Source: Terriglobales bacterium
GTDB taxonomy: Bacteria > Acidobacteriota > Terriglobia > Terriglobales > Acidobacteriaceae
NCBI GenBank assembly: GCA_035624455.1
Contig: DASPRM010000033.1
Coordinates: forward strand, 1 to 64,000
Reading direction: 5' to 3'
Length of the DNA stretch: 64,000 bases
Shown here one piece after another: positions 43,507 through 51,699 of the stretch; the stretch's first letter is position 1; each line of letters starts with the position of its first letter. Made by a program: the position numbers and the translations under genes. The notes below the pieces were generated by a model. It saw only the letters and a list, made by a program, of their open reading frames with translations, searched no databases and had not been told where the DNA came from.

Positions 43507-43540
43507 CCGCCGCCAAAAGACGGCGGAAGGGTGGGGCACC
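43507..43540 (+). repeat. Dispersed hairpin ending GTGGGGCACC, copy 1
   Basis: A 6-bp stem, CCGCCG/CGGCGG, with loop CCAAAAGA, followed by AAGGGTGGGGCACC. It shares GCCAAAAGA-GGC and GTGGGGCACC with the element near 57303-57330. Confidence 0.55.
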
Positions 43541-43601
43541 TGCTCTATAGTTTTTCATTGATGAGTGGGCGAAGGCCGATTTCTATCGGGGAGCACGAAA
43601 T

Positions 43602-44708
43602 ATGTACGGCACTTCTACGTCTCAGGAAGTTGACGAGAAAAATACGGCGCAACGCCGCGTGACCACGGTTGATCTGCGCAGCGACACGGTCACGCAGCCG
43701 ACGCCGGAAATGCGCCGTGCCATGGCTGAAGCAGAGGTCGGCGACGATGTTTATGGCGAAGATCCCACGGTCAACCGCCTGGAGCAACGCGCGGCAGAGA
43801 TTTTTCAGCGCGAGGCAGCCATCTTTGTGCCCAGCGGGACGATGGGTAACGCAATCGCCATCAAGGTTCACACCCGGCATGGGCAGGAGATCATCTGCGA
43901 ATCGCGCGGCCACATCTTCAACTATGAAATGGCCACGCTGGCGAGCTTCAGCGGCTGCCTGGTCCGGCCGATTGTTGCCGAGGACGGAATTCTGCGCTGG
44001 GACGAAATCCGTAAAGCCATCGCTCCCCAAATCTACTACCGAGCGCAGACCGGCTTAATCTCGCTCGAAAACACGCACAACATGGGGGGAGGCACGGTGT
44101 ATCCGCCGGCTGTGGCCGAAGAGATTTGCGATCGCGCTCATGAGGCCGGTCTGCCTGTTCACCTGGATGGCGCGCGCATTTTCAACGCCGGCGCGTTCCT
44201 GAACCGCCCGGTGGCCGAGCTCACACGGAAATTTGATTCGGTGATGTTCTGCCTGTCGAAAGCCCTTGCTGCTCCGGTGGGCTCGATGCTGGTGGGCAGC
44301 CGCGCGTTCATCGATCAGGCACGCAGATACCGGAAGGCGCTGGGCGGAGGCATGCGGCAGGCGGGAATTCTGGCCGCAGCCGGGCTGATCGCGTTGGAGA
44401 AGATGCCGGCTCGACTGGGCGAGGACCATGCCAATGCTCGCCTGCTCGCCGAGAGGCTGGCCCGAATTCCCGGGGTCAAGATCGATCCGGCGAAGGTTCA
44501 GACGAACATTCTGGTGGTCGATATCAAAGGTACGGGGATGAACTCGTCAGAGTTCTGCCGCAAATTGGCCGAGCACAATGTTTTGGCAGGTGGCGTAAAT
44601 CCCGAAACCGTGCGCTTTGTGACGCATATGGATGTCGACCGGTCGGCCTGCGAGCGTGCAGCGGAAGTCGTGAGCCAGGTGTGCGGGAAGGGTGACACAC
44701 AAGCGTGA
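43602..44708 (+). CDS. ltaE: Low-specificity L-threonine aldolase
   Basis: A 368-residue PLP enzyme that splits threonine or allo-threonine to glycine and acetaldehyde. Marks are VDLRSDTVTQPTPEMRRAMAEAEVGDDVYGEDP, FVPSGTMGNAIAIKVHT, LENTHNMGGGTVYP, VHLDGARIFNAG and the PLP lysine in FCLSKALAAPVGSMLVG, where the common form is SKGLGAPVG. Length is normal. The first 18 residues are a non-family extension. GGGGAGC lies upstream of the ATG. No neighbouring glycine or serine genes. Confidence 0.92.
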   Translation: MYGTSTSQEVDEKNTAQRRVTTVDLRSDTVTQPTPEMRRAMAEAEVGDDVYGEDPTVNRLEQRAAEIFQREAAIFVPSGTMGNAIAIKVHTRHGQEIICESRGHIFNYEMATLASFSGCLVRPIVAEDGILRWDEIRKAIAPQIYYRAQTGLISLENTHNMGGGTVYPPAVAEEICDRAHEAGLPVHLDGARIFNAGAFLNRPVAELTRKFDSVMFCLSKALAAPVGSMLVGSRAFIDQARRYRKALGGGMRQAGILAAAGLIALEKMPARLGEDHANARLLAERLARIPGVKIDPAKVQTNILVVDIKGTGMNSSEFCRKLAEHNVLAGGVNPETVRFVTHMDVDRSACERAAEVVSQVCGKGDTQA

Positions 44709-44800
44709 GGAGGGATATTCGAAGGCTTGGGAGTTCGAATCGATATTTTTTCTGACGAATCGAAGAAGTGTAATTCTAACGAGCGAGGATAAGAAGCTAG

Positions 44801-45259
44801 ATGGCAATCAAGCTGGAATACTCCACGACGGCCAAGTGCCGTCCTGAGCATGTCTGGCAGAGGTTCGCGAAGCTTGAGGAATGGGCCTGGTGGAACCCGG
44901 TGGTAGGAAAGACTGCCTGGCTAAAGGGCGAACCCTGGAAGAACGACAGCCAGTTCCTGATGGAGATCGTGCGCCCGGTCAAGGTGACTTTCAAGCCGGT
45001 GATTATCGAATCCGCGCCTCCCGGCAGAATTGCCTGGGTGGGTAGCGTCCCCGGCTTCACTGGCAAGCATTTCTTTGACTTTAAGGCGCAGCCGGATGGC
45101 AACACCCTGCTGCACACCTGGGAAGAGGATTCGGGTCTGCTGACATTTTTGTGGGGAGAGGGCCGCAGGAAATCGCTGACCGATATGCACGCGGATTGGC
45201 TCAACTCGCTGAAAGCTGAGGCGGAGAAGATTGCTCGCGAAGAATATGCGCGGAGCTAA
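44801..45259 (+). CDS. SRPBCC (START-like) superfamily protein
   Basis: A 152-residue protein of the polyketide cyclase/START-like fold: IKLEYSTTAKCRPEHVWQRFAKLEEWAWWNP, VTFKPVIIESAPPGRIAWVG and a C-terminal helix (LTDMHADWLNSLKAEAEKI). The fold forms a hydrophobic pocket for a lipid or aromatic ligand; the ligand is unknown. No signal peptide. A possible terminator follows. Confidence 0.75.
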   Translation: MAIKLEYSTTAKCRPEHVWQRFAKLEEWAWWNPVVGKTAWLKGEPWKNDSQFLMEIVRPVKVTFKPVIIESAPPGRIAWVGSVPGFTGKHFFDFKAQPDGNTLLHTWEEDSGLLTFLWGEGRRKSLTDMHADWLNSLKAEAEKIAREEYARS

Positions 45260-45293
45260 CTTCCGATAGTCTTGAGGGTGCCCGGTTCAACCC

Positions 45294-45359
45294 CGCCCTG
45301 CTTCCGCCGATTCTAGTTTCGGGATATCGAGCCGGCAGGGCGAGGTTGGGGGGTTTTTT
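45294..45359 (+). terminator. Possible terminator before the selenoprotein gene
   Basis: CGCCCTGC (45294-45301) can pair with GCAGGGCG (45335-45342) across a 33-base loop that has some inner pairing, followed by TTTTTT at 45354-45359. The loop is large for a classic terminator. Confidence 0.35.
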
Positions 45360-45394
45360 AGGAAGTTGTGAAACAATGGCAGCCAGGCAGGTCC

Positions 45395-45625
45395 ATGCGA
45401 ATCGACATCAAGCGGTGTTTCTTCTGAGCCGAGATCAAGGCCCAGGCCGTGAGCCTGAAACAAGATCTCGACCGCGAGTTTCATACCCAGACGCGGCTGC
45501 GCCTCGGCAAGCCGGGCGCGCTGGATGTTTACGTCGATGGCCGGAAGATTTATTCCAAGGGCCCGGGCGGACGTCTTCCCAGTTCGCAGGAGATGTTTGG
45601 CCTGGTTCGATCACTGCAAAGCTGA
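45395..45625 (+). CDS. SelW/Rdx-type selenoprotein with in-frame UGA (Sec11)
   Basis: Reading ATG 45395 through the TGA at 45425-45427 gives 76 residues: MRIDIKRCFF, then Sec, then AEIKAQAVSLKQDL and so on to a normal TGA at 45623-45625. The CFFU places Cys8 and Sec11 in the CxxU redox motif of SelW/SelT/Rdx proteins, directly after the first beta strand as in that family. The later segment GALDVYVDGRKIYSK followed by GGRLPSSQEMFGLVRSL matches the family's VxVDGxxIxSKxxxGRxPxxxEI pattern. Downstream of the UGA is a hairpin placed like a bacterial SECIS. The family are small thioredoxin-like redox proteins. AGGCAGG precedes the ATG. Sec insertion genes are not in the window. A stop-interrupted decay product is the alternative. 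Confidence 0.8.
45425..45457 (+). promoter_or_regulatory. Sec UGA codon and candidate bSECIS hairpin
   Basis: After the UGA (45425-45427), a 5-bp stem CAGGC/GCCUG (45443-45447 and 45453-45457) closes the loop CGUGA, which contains the GU dinucleotide typical of bacterial SECIS apical loops. GU lies 22-23 bases after the UGA; in E. coli fdhF it is at about 20-21. SelB would bind it to deliver Sec-tRNA. It lies inside the coding region, as bacterial SECIS must. Confidence 0.65.
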
Positions 45626-45710
45626 CTTGCCCGTCGGCGAAACCGTTTCGCGAACTATTGACAGCGGCTTCAGAAATGTCAGACTGGCCTTCCACAGCGA
45701 GGTCCAACTT

Positions 45711-46163
45711 ATGGCAGAGCGCGAAAACGTTGCCCTGATGCGGCGATGGTTTGAAGAAGTCTGGAATCAGGGTTCGCTGGCGGCGGTGAAAGAACTGCTT
45801 GCTCCCGATGCGGTCGGCATGGGCCAGGGTGAGCCCGATGCCCTGATTCACGGGCCCGCCGACTTCATTCCCTTCATGCAGCGGATTCGCGGCGCCTTCC
45901 CCGACCTCAAGGTCAACGTCGAGGATATCTTCGGCTCCGGCGACAAGGTGGCGGTTCGCTGGTCTGCCGATATGACACACCGCGGCGATCACCTGGGCGT
46001 GCCTGCCAGCGGTGAGCGAGTCCATATTACGGGGATCACTATCGTGCGCATCGAGAACGGGCGCATAGTCCAGGGCTGGGACAACTGGGATCAGCTCTCG
46101 ATGATGCAGATCATCGGCGCGCTTAATTCGCCGGGAGTGGTGCTAGTCAAGGGCGCGGCCTAG
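45711..46163 (+). CDS. SnoaL-like polyketide-cyclase-fold protein
   Basis: A 150-residue protein of the SnoaL/NTF2-like fold: NVALMRRWFEEVWNQGSLAAVKELLAPDAV, IHGPADFIPFMQRIRGAFPDLKVNVEDIFGSGDKVAVRW, MTHRGDHLGVPASGERVHITGITIVRIENGRIVQGWDNWDQLSMMQ. Family members are aldol cyclases or proteins of unknown role with a ligand pocket. ATG 45711 follows GAGG by about eight bases; the frame is open further up but overlaps the selenoprotein gene and is not family-like. It lies 85 bases after the selenoprotein stop, possibly in the same transcript. Confidence 0.8.
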   Translation: MAERENVALMRRWFEEVWNQGSLAAVKELLAPDAVGMGQGEPDALIHGPADFIPFMQRIRGAFPDLKVNVEDIFGSGDKVAVRWSADMTHRGDHLGVPASGERVHITGITIVRIENGRIVQGWDNWDQLSMMQIIGALNSPGVVLVKGAA

Positions 46164-46225
46164 CGCGCTCTCCCCCCGTAACTGATCCGCATTACACCAG
46201 TGTGCGGCTCCGCATAACCGCCTCT

Positions 46226-46253
46226 TTGCTCTCCCCAAAGTTTATGTTATATA
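46226..46253 (+). promoter_or_regulatory. Possible promoter of the acyl-CoA dehydrogenase operon
   Basis: TTGCTC and TATATA with 16 bases between, in the only strongly AT-rich stretch of this gap, about 80 bases before the start codon. Confidence 0.35.
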
Positions 46254-46332
46254 TAAGTATTCCTCAGATGCGAGCAGTGCTCTCGGGCCAAGGGCCGGGG
46301 CTCTAGCTGGCAAGAGTCCTGGAGGCTTCGAC

Positions 46333-47475
46333 TTGGATTTTCAGTTTACCGATGAGCAGTTGCACTTAAGGAACACCGTACGCGATTTTGCCGAAAGCGA
46401 AATCCTCCCGCACGTCATGCAATGGGACGAGCAATCGTGCTTCCCCCTGCAAACCATTAAGGAACTGGGGCACCTCGGCCTGATGGGGACCATCTTCCCC
46501 GTCGAGTACGGTGGCGCCGGCGCGGGATACATCGAGTACGTGATCGCCATCGAAGAGCTTTCGCGGGTTGACGGTTCGGTAGGGATCATTCTGGCAGCGC
46601 ATACCTCGCTGTGCAGCAATCACATCTTTGTAGCGGGGACTGAGGAGCAACGCCGCAAGTACATCCCGAAGCTGGCATCCGGCGAATTCATCGGCGCCTG
46701 GGGACTCACCGAGCCGGGCAGCGGTTCCGACGCGGGTGGCGCGCGCTGCTCCGCGGTTCGCAAGGGCAACAAGTGGGTGCTCAACGGCACCAAGACCTTT
46801 TGTACCAATGGTCACTATGCCGATGTGGTGGTGGTGATCGCGGTGACGGATAAGACGGCCCACACCCATGGATTGTCGGCGTTCATTGTCGAGAGGGGCA
46901 CGAAGGGCTTCCGCGCGGGCAAGAAGGAAAACAAGCTGGGCTTGCGGGCCAGCGACACCGCGGAGCTGATCTTCGAAGACTGCGAAATTCCCCTGGATAA
47001 TCTTCTCGGCAAAGAAGGGGACGGCTTCATCGATGCCATGCGCGTGCTCGATGGGGGCCGCATCTCGATCGCCGCTCTCGGCCTGGGCATGGCCCAGGGA
47101 GCCTACGAGGCGGCGCTGAAGTATTCCAAGCAACGCAAGCAGTTTGGGAAAGCGATCAGCGAGTTTCAGGCTATCCAGTGGAAGCTGGCTGACATGGCGA
47201 CTGAAATCGAGGCTGCCCGCATGCTCACCATGCGTGCTGCCTGGATGAAGGACAACGGCATGAAGAGCACCCTGGAATCCTCCATGGCCAAGCTCTACAC
47301 CAGCGAAGTAGCGGTGCGCTGCGCCAACGAGGGCCTGCAGATCCACGGCGGCTACGGCTTCATCAAGGACTACCCGGCGGAAAAGTTCTACCGCGACGTC
47401 AAACTGTGCACCATCGGCGAAGGCACCAGCGAAATCCAGCGGCTGGTGATCGCCCGGCAGATCCTGAAGGATTAG
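46333..47475 (+). CDS. Acyl-CoA dehydrogenase
   Basis: A 380-residue FAD enzyme that oxidises acyl-CoA to enoyl-CoA, passing electrons to electron-transfer flavoprotein. Marks are [14 protein letters not shown] (FAD loop), [73 protein letters not shown]. The Glu in [10 protein letters not shown] is near the catalytic-base position of the short/branched-chain group (usually E in YEGTxEIQ). TTG start, supported by GGAGG eight bases upstream and the family N terminus [20 protein letters not shown]. The following meaB and epimerase genes suggest branched-chain or propionyl-CoA breakdown. Confidence 0.93.
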   Translation: MDFQFTDEQLHLRNTVRDFAESEILPHVMQWDEQSCFPLQTIKELGHLGLMGTIFPVEYGGAGAGYIEYVIAIEELSRVDGSVGIILAAHTSLCSNHIFVAGTEEQRRKYIPKLASGEFIGAWGLTEPGSGSDAGGARCSAVRKGNKWVLNGTKTFCTNGHYADVVVVIAVTDKTAHTHGLSAFIVERGTKGFRAGKKENKLGLRASDTAELIFEDCEIPLDNLLGKEGDGFIDAMRVLDGGRISIAALGLGMAQGAYEAALKYSKQRKQFGKAISEFQAIQWKLADMATEIEAARMLTMRAAWMKDNGMKSTLESSMAKLYTSEVAVRCANEGLQIHGGYGFIKDYPAEKFYRDVKLCTIGEGTSEIQRLVIARQILKD

Positions 47476-47477
47476 CG

Positions 47478-47499
47478 GGACAGGCGAGATCGCCTGTCC
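47478..47499 (+). repeat. GGACAGGCG hairpin repeat
   Basis: A 9-bp perfect stem, GGACAGGCG/CGCCTGTCC, with loop AGAT, in the 37-base gap between the acyl-CoA dehydrogenase and meaB genes. No T run, so a dispersed palindrome, not a terminator. Confidence 0.6.
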
Positions 47500-47512
47500 T
47501 ACACGGTCCTTC

Positions 47513-48541
47513 TTGCCAGAGCAATCCCCGCCGCCCGATACTTACAGTTTGAACTCGCAGCTTCAAAGCTCGCAGCTCCAGGCACTCGTTGAGCAGATCC
47601 GCGCGGGTAGTCCGCGGGCGCTGGCGCGCGCGATCACCTCCGTCGAAAACCGCAACTCCGACTCCGCCGCTCTGCTGAAGGCGCTTTTTCCGTACACGGG
47701 CAAGGCTCTGGTCGTCGGGCTGACGGGTGCTCCCGGGTCGGGCAAGAGCACGCTCGTTGATCAATTGGCTCGCGAATATCGCAAACAGGGAAAGACGGTC
47801 GGCATCATCGCTGTCGATCCCACCAGCCCCTATACTGGCGGCGCGATCCTCGGCGACCGGATTCGCATGCAGGCGCACCATGCCGATCCCGGCATTTACA
47901 TCCGCAGCATGGCCACACGTGGATCACTTGGCGGCCTGGCTCGCACAACCGCGGATGTAGCATCGGTTCTCGATGCCGCCGGGCGCGACATTCTGTTGAT
48001 CGAAACCGTTGGCGTCGGCCAGGACGAGGTGGATATCGTGCGCCTTGCCGATGTCACCATCGTGATCCTGGTGCCGGGTATGGGCGACGATGTGCAGACG
48101 ATCAAGGCCGGCATCATGGAGATCGCCGATGTTTTCGTAATCAACAAGAGCGATCGCGAAGGCGCCGAGCGCGTGGAGCGTGAGATCCGCGCCATGCAGG
48201 CACTGGCCGTGCGCCACGACGATTGGGTTCCACCCATCGTAAAGACGATTGCCAGCGAAGGCATCGGAATCGGCGAACTGGCGGAAGCGATCAATCGGTA
48301 TGTCGGATATCTCGCAGAGAGCGGCGCCGGAGATCGCAAGAAAGAGCAGAACTGGCGGGGACGCCTGGTAGAAATGCTGCGTGATTCGCTGCTCGAACGC
48401 GTGGTTCTCGACCATGTCGGCGAGGATGCCATCGCCGGCTATGCCTCCGATGTTGCCCAGCACAAGCGCGATCCCTACTCTTTGGTGGAGCAGATCGTGG
48501 CCGACTTCAGTTCCAATTCAACCAGCACAGTGGAGAAGTGA
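47513..48541 (+). CDS. meaB: MeaB-type G3E GTPase for methylmalonyl-CoA mutase
   Basis: A 342-residue GTPase that guards and repairs adenosylcobalamin loading of methylmalonyl-CoA mutase. Marks are GLTGAPGSGKSTLVDQLA (P-loop), IIAVDPTSPYTGGAILGDRIRMQ, YIRSMATRGSLGGLA, ILLIETVGVGQDEVDI and FVINKSDREGAERV. The TTG start is uncertain because no clear binding site precedes it, but no better start exists before the conserved N-terminal helix (LVEQIRAGSPRALARAI). Its stop overlaps the epimerase start (TGATG), so the two are coupled. The mutase itself is not in the window. Confidence 0.93.
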   Translation: MPEQSPPPDTYSLNSQLQSSQLQALVEQIRAGSPRALARAITSVENRNSDSAALLKALFPYTGKALVVGLTGAPGSGKSTLVDQLAREYRKQGKTVGIIAVDPTSPYTGGAILGDRIRMQAHHADPGIYIRSMATRGSLGGLARTTADVASVLDAAGRDILLIETVGVGQDEVDIVRLADVTIVILVPGMGDDVQTIKAGIMEIADVFVINKSDREGAERVEREIRAMQALAVRHDDWVPPIVKTIASEGIGIGELAEAINRYVGYLAESGAGDRKKEQNWRGRLVEMLRDSLLERVVLDHVGEDAIAGYASDVAQHKRDPYSLVEQIVADFSSNSTSTVEK

Positions 48542-48951
48542 TGTTCAGCATCGATCATCTTGGAATTGCAGTGAAATCGCTGGCGCAGGCCACGCAGTTC
48601 TACCGCGGTCTTGGCCTGGAAGTGCTTGACGAAGAAATCGTGCCGCAGGAGAAGGTGCGAGTGGCGATGGTGCCGGTGGGCGAGAGCCGAATCGAGCTGC
48701 TGGAGCCCACCTCGGAAGACTCGACAATTGCCAAGTTCCTTGCCAAGCGCGGCGAAGGTCTGCACCACGTGGCGCTGCATGTCGACAATCTGGAAGCGAC
48801 CGTAGAGAGGCTTAAGAAGAACGGCACGCGGCTGATTTCGGAAGATATCAAGATCGGGGCCGGCGGACACCTTTACGTTTTCGTGCATCCCTCGAGCGCG
48901 GGCGGGGTGCTGCTCGAGCTGGTGCAGGACGAGCCACTCGGGGTCGGCTGA
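48541..48951 (+). CDS. mce: Methylmalonyl-CoA epimerase
   Basis: A 136-residue metalloenzyme of the vicinal-oxygen-chelate fold that interconverts the methylmalonyl-CoA epimers. Marks are FSIDHLGIAVKSL with metal ligand His6, LEVLDEEIVPQEKVRVAMVPVGESRIELLEPTSEDSTIAKFLAKRGEGLHHVALHV (second His ligand in HHVALHV) and the C-terminal GGVLLELVQ with the Glu ligand. It overlaps meaB by one base upstream and tsaB by one base downstream. Confidence 0.94.
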   Translation: MFSIDHLGIAVKSLAQATQFYRGLGLEVLDEEIVPQEKVRVAMVPVGESRIELLEPTSEDSTIAKFLAKRGEGLHHVALHVDNLEATVERLKKNGTRLISEDIKIGAGGHLYVFVHPSSAGGVLLELVQDEPLGVG

Positions 48952-49694
48952 TGCTCGTTCTCGCGATCGATACCTCGGGGCGCGAGGGGAGCCTGGCGCT
49001 GGCTCACGCGGAATTGGCCCCCTCCCCAGAGCCCGGCGGACTGGCCATTCTGCAAAAATCCGATCTGCTTGAGCTGGTCGCGCTCACGGGGCGGATGTAT
49101 TCCGCCGAACTCATCCCACAACTTACGGCTGCACTGGGGCGGCGGCAACTCGAGAAGCATGCGTTGGATGCGCTGGTAGCAGCATCCGGACCGGGATCGT
49201 TTACCGGGTTGCGGGTAGGGCTCTCGACCGTGAAAGGGTTGGCGGAAATTCTGCACAAGCCGATTGCGGCCGTATCGGTGCTGGAAGCGATTGCGCGCAT
49301 GGCAGGGAGAGTGGGCCGGGTCGTTTCAGTGCTCGATGCCGGGCGCTCGCAGGTTTTTGTCGGCGAATATGAGTTCGGCGATGACTATTCGCCGCTCGAA
49401 AAGCGCGAGTCGCTTGTACCGCTGGAGCAATGGATCGGTAATGTTTCGGATTCCGGCGCGGAGGTGCGAAGGCACGGCTCTTTATTCGTTACGCCGGACG
49501 AAAATGTCGTGGCCGTGGCCGCCGCACGGGGCTGCGCTCTTCAGCTGGTCTGTGCGCCGAAAGCGGACCTCTATGCCCGCATCGGACTGGAGAAAATTCT
49601 GCGCGGAGAAACCGTCAGCCCGGAGCGGCTGGAAGCGAACTACATTCGCGCCTCGGATGCGGAGATATTCTCCCTGCCGAAATTATCGCGGTAG
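48951..49694 (+). CDS. tsaB: tRNA t6A synthesis protein TsaB
   Basis: A 247-residue protein of the ASKHA fold that with TsaD and TsaE transfers threonylcarbamoyl to A37 of ANN-decoding tRNAs; TsaB is the non-catalytic partner. Marks are VLAIDTSGREGSLAL, SAELIPQLTAAL, ASGPGSFTGLRVGLSTVKGLAEILHKPIAAVSVLEA, VVSVLDAGRSQVFVGEY and the C-terminal NYIRASDAE. Its ATG overlaps the epimerase stop by one base, though the two functions are unrelated. The related acetyltransferase rimI follows about 320 bases later. Confidence 0.92.
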   Translation: MLVLAIDTSGREGSLALAHAELAPSPEPGGLAILQKSDLLELVALTGRMYSAELIPQLTAALGRRQLEKHALDALVAASGPGSFTGLRVGLSTVKGLAEILHKPIAAVSVLEAIARMAGRVGRVVSVLDAGRSQVFVGEYEFGDDYSPLEKRESLVPLEQWIGNVSDSGAEVRRHGSLFVTPDENVVAVAAARGCALQLVCAPKADLYARIGLEKILRGETVSPERLEANYIRASDAEIFSLPKLSR

Positions 49695-49857
49695 ACGGGG
49701 TCTAGAACTGCAACAAACGCCTTCCCCGAATTGTTCCGCGATTCGTAACGGATTTACTTTTCTGCCTGAAGTGCAGCTGCTGGTGGGACAATCACGAGCA
49801 GTACGGGCGTGGTGTGGAAACTCCATGGCGCAAAGGTGGGCGGTACGGACAGGATTG

Positions 49858-49893
49858 CCACCCACCCTTCGCTGCGCTCAGGATGGGGCACCC
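49858..49893 (+). repeat. Dispersed element ending GGATGGGGCACCC
   Basis: CCACCCACCCTTCGCTGCGC followed by TCAGGATGGGGCACCC, in the gap between tsaB and rimI. It shares GGGGCACC with the elements at 33846, 43507 and 57267 and CTCAGGAT with the 53-bp repeat. Confidence 0.5.
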
Positions 49894-50012
49894 ACAGTGT
49901 CGCGGGTTGCGGGAAGGATATGCCACCCGTCCAATCACTCTTAGAAGCTCTCGCTCACGCCGAAAAGGGTGCAGTAGAATCCATCCCGATCTCCTATCAC
50001 TCCTCTAAGCCG

Positions 50013-50522
50013 ATGAGCAACCTGCCTCCGTCCGCCGACATCCTTATTCGTGCCGCCAGGGCAGAAGATGTTCCCGTGCTGCAACAGTTGGAACAGGAAT
50101 CGGAGACTGCAGCTCATTGGAGTGCGGCGGAGTATCAGAAGCTATTCCAGCCCGGAGCCGCTGTCCGGAGGGTCTGGATTATCAGTGCGGCTGGTGAGTT
50201 TGGTTCTGAACAGTCCCCTGAAAGCGTGGTTGGCTTCCTGGTTGCCCGTCCAGTTGGCCCAGAATGGGAAATTGAAAACATCGTGATTTCGCCGCGTGCA
50301 AGACGGCGCGGCCTCGGCAGCGCTCTGCTCCGCCATTTTCTCGCCGAAGCGGCGGGGCAGGGTGCGGCCGCAGTCCATCTGGAAGTGCGGGAGTCAAATG
50401 CCCCGGCCCGCCGGCTATATGTGAGCTGCGGGGCTGTGGAAAACGGACGCCGCAAAGCCTATTACCGGCGGCCGGAAGAGGATGCAATTACCTACGTTAT
50501 TCGACTGTTACAGTCAGGTTAA
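50013..50522 (+). CDS. rimI: RimI-like GNAT N-acetyltransferase
   Basis: A 169-residue GNAT protein with acetyl-CoA binding motif VISPRARRRGLGSALLRHFLAEA and the later HLEVRESNAPARRLYVSCGAVENGRRKAYYRRPEEDAITYVIRL, typical of RimI, which acetylates the N terminus of ribosomal protein S18. The place near tsaB fits the common tsaB-rimI pairing. The open frame reaches back to 49809, but that part covers a dispersed repeat and is not protein-like; ATG 50013 puts the family N terminus (ILIRAARAEDVPVLQQLEQE) close to the start. Confidence 0.85.
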   Translation: MSNLPPSADILIRAARAEDVPVLQQLEQESETAAHWSAAEYQKLFQPGAAVRRVWIISAAGEFGSEQSPESVVGFLVARPVGPEWEIENIVISPRARRRGLGSALLRHFLAEAAGQGAAAVHLEVRESNAPARRLYVSCGAVENGRRKAYYRRPEEDAITYVIRLLQSG

Positions 50523-50592
50523 AAAAATCCGTTGAAGCTCGCCCACGAGGGGTGGTAGCTTTGAATTCTCACCCAATTAGGAGGTCGGTTGG

Positions 50593-50823
50593 ATGGCAGC
50601 TCAGCTACGCGAGCAACTAGTTCAGTCTAGTGACGAATTTCGCCGTCTCGTCCAAGAGCACCAACAGTACGCACAGCGCCTGGATTCCCTGATTCAGAAA
50701 CGCTACCTCTCAGAAGATGAGAAGCTGGAAGAGGTACGTCTGAAGAAGTTGAAGTTGCGCCTGAAAGACGAGATGGAGCGCATCGAACAGAAGTTTCGTC
50801 GCGATCACGGGATGGTCGCGTAG
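50593..50823 (+). CDS. DUF465 (YdcH-like) small protein
   Basis: A 76-residue helical protein (FRRLVQEHQQYAQRLDSLIQKRYLSEDEKLEEVRLKKLKLRLKDEMERIEQKFR) matching the DUF465 pattern EHxxLxxxIxxLxxxxxxxxxELxxLKKxKLxLKDxI. AGGAGG lies nine bases before the ATG. A coiled-coil dimer is likely. The family has no settled function. A single gene with its own upstream gap. Confidence 0.82.
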   Translation: MAAQLREQLVQSSDEFRRLVQEHQQYAQRLDSLIQKRYLSEDEKLEEVRLKKLKLRLKDEMERIEQKFRRDHGMVA

Positions 50824-50992
50824 TAAGTTAGTCTTCTTCTCAATTGGCACGCCTTCAAGCGGCTGAGGGTAAAGCCTACCTCGTGAAAGCGTGCTTTTCG
50901 CAGAATATGGCTGAGGCAGTTTGTTTCGCCGAAGCTGTTGATCTTCCTTGCCCTTTCCTCGAAATACTCCCGGACTCGACTTGCTGCGGCGA

Positions 50993-50998
50993 TATAAT
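50993..50998 (+). promoter_or_regulatory. Possible -10 box of the psd operon
   Basis: A TATAAT 17 bases before the ATG of psd. No good -35 at the expected spacing. Confidence 0.3.
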
Positions 50999-51015
50999 TT
51001 CCAGGGCGCTCCCCT

Positions 51016-51699
51016 ATGGTTCGAGACGGCATTTATTACGCGGCGGCGGCACTGGTAGTGGCTGTCCTGCTCGTTTTCTTCACCACGCCGTGGCTCAGCC
51101 TGCTGCCTCTGCTGTCAGGGATATTTTGCCTGTGGTTTTTCCGAGATCCGGAGCGGATCATACCCGCCGTCGCGGGGGCGATTGTGTCCCCTGGGGATGG
51201 CAAGGTCACTGACATTGTCCCATTTCTGGCCGGAGGACGTAACCAGACCCGGATCAGCATCTTCCTGAATGTTTTCGATGTGCACGTCAACCGCTCGCCG
51301 ATTGCGGGCACGATCAAGTACATCGAGTATCGGCAGGGCAAATTTGGCAATGCCCTGGCGGGCGAATCGGCAGAGTTCAATGAGCAGAATGTCGTTACGG
51401 TCGAAGGCGAGAGTCAGACGGTCACGTTCAAGCAGATCGCCGGCTTGATCGCGCGGCGAATTGTGTTCACCAAGAAGCAAGGAGACGTGGTGGCACGAGG
51501 AGAGCGGGTTGGGCTGATCAAGTTTGGTTCGCGGGTGGACGTGATCTTCGACTCGCAAATCGCGCCCCAGGTGAAGCTGGGGGATCGCGTCCGTGGAGGC
51601 TCAACCATTCTTGCCCTGGCGCCGGTCAGCGAGGGCGGCATGGGAGCTACAGGTTCCGCGCCGGTCCCCGTTGCTACGCCCGTCAGTGGAGGTAAGTGA
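51016..51699 (+). CDS. psd: Phosphatidylserine decarboxylase proenzyme
   Basis: A 227-residue short-form decarboxylase that turns phosphatidylserine into phosphatidylethanolamine at the inner membrane. N-terminal hydrophobic helices ([18 protein letters not shown] and a second) are followed by [34 protein letters not shown] and the self-cleavage site IKFGSRVDV, where Gly-Ser cleavage makes the pyruvoyl group. It overlaps pssA by one base (TGATG). First gene of psd-pssA-(ASADH-like)-lptE-holA. Confidence 0.94.
   Translation: MVRDGIYYAAAALVVAVLLVFFTTPWLSLLPLLSGIFCLWFFRDPERIIPAVAGAIVSPGDGKVTDIVPFLAGGRNQTRISIFLNVFDVHVNRSPIAGTIKYIEYRQGKFGNALAGESAEFNEQNVVTVEGESQTVTFKQIAGLIARRIVFTKKQGDVVARGERVGLIKFGSRVDVIFDSQIAPQVKLGDRVRGGSTILALAPVSEGGMGATGSAPVPVATPVSGGK

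Noticed and set aside
45280-45300. GGTTCAACCCC resembling a tRNA T-arm
   Set aside because: No acceptor, D or anticodon arms can be drawn around it; it is part of a possible terminator.
45346-45738. A 130-codon plus-strand frame over the selenoprotein region
   Set aside because: Pro/Arg-rich, with no family match. The frame read through the TGA gives a coherent SelW-type protein instead.
46366-47346. A 326-codon antisense frame in the acyl-CoA dehydrogenase gene
   Set aside because: Entirely within a gene whose FAD and active-site motifs are intact; no start signal.
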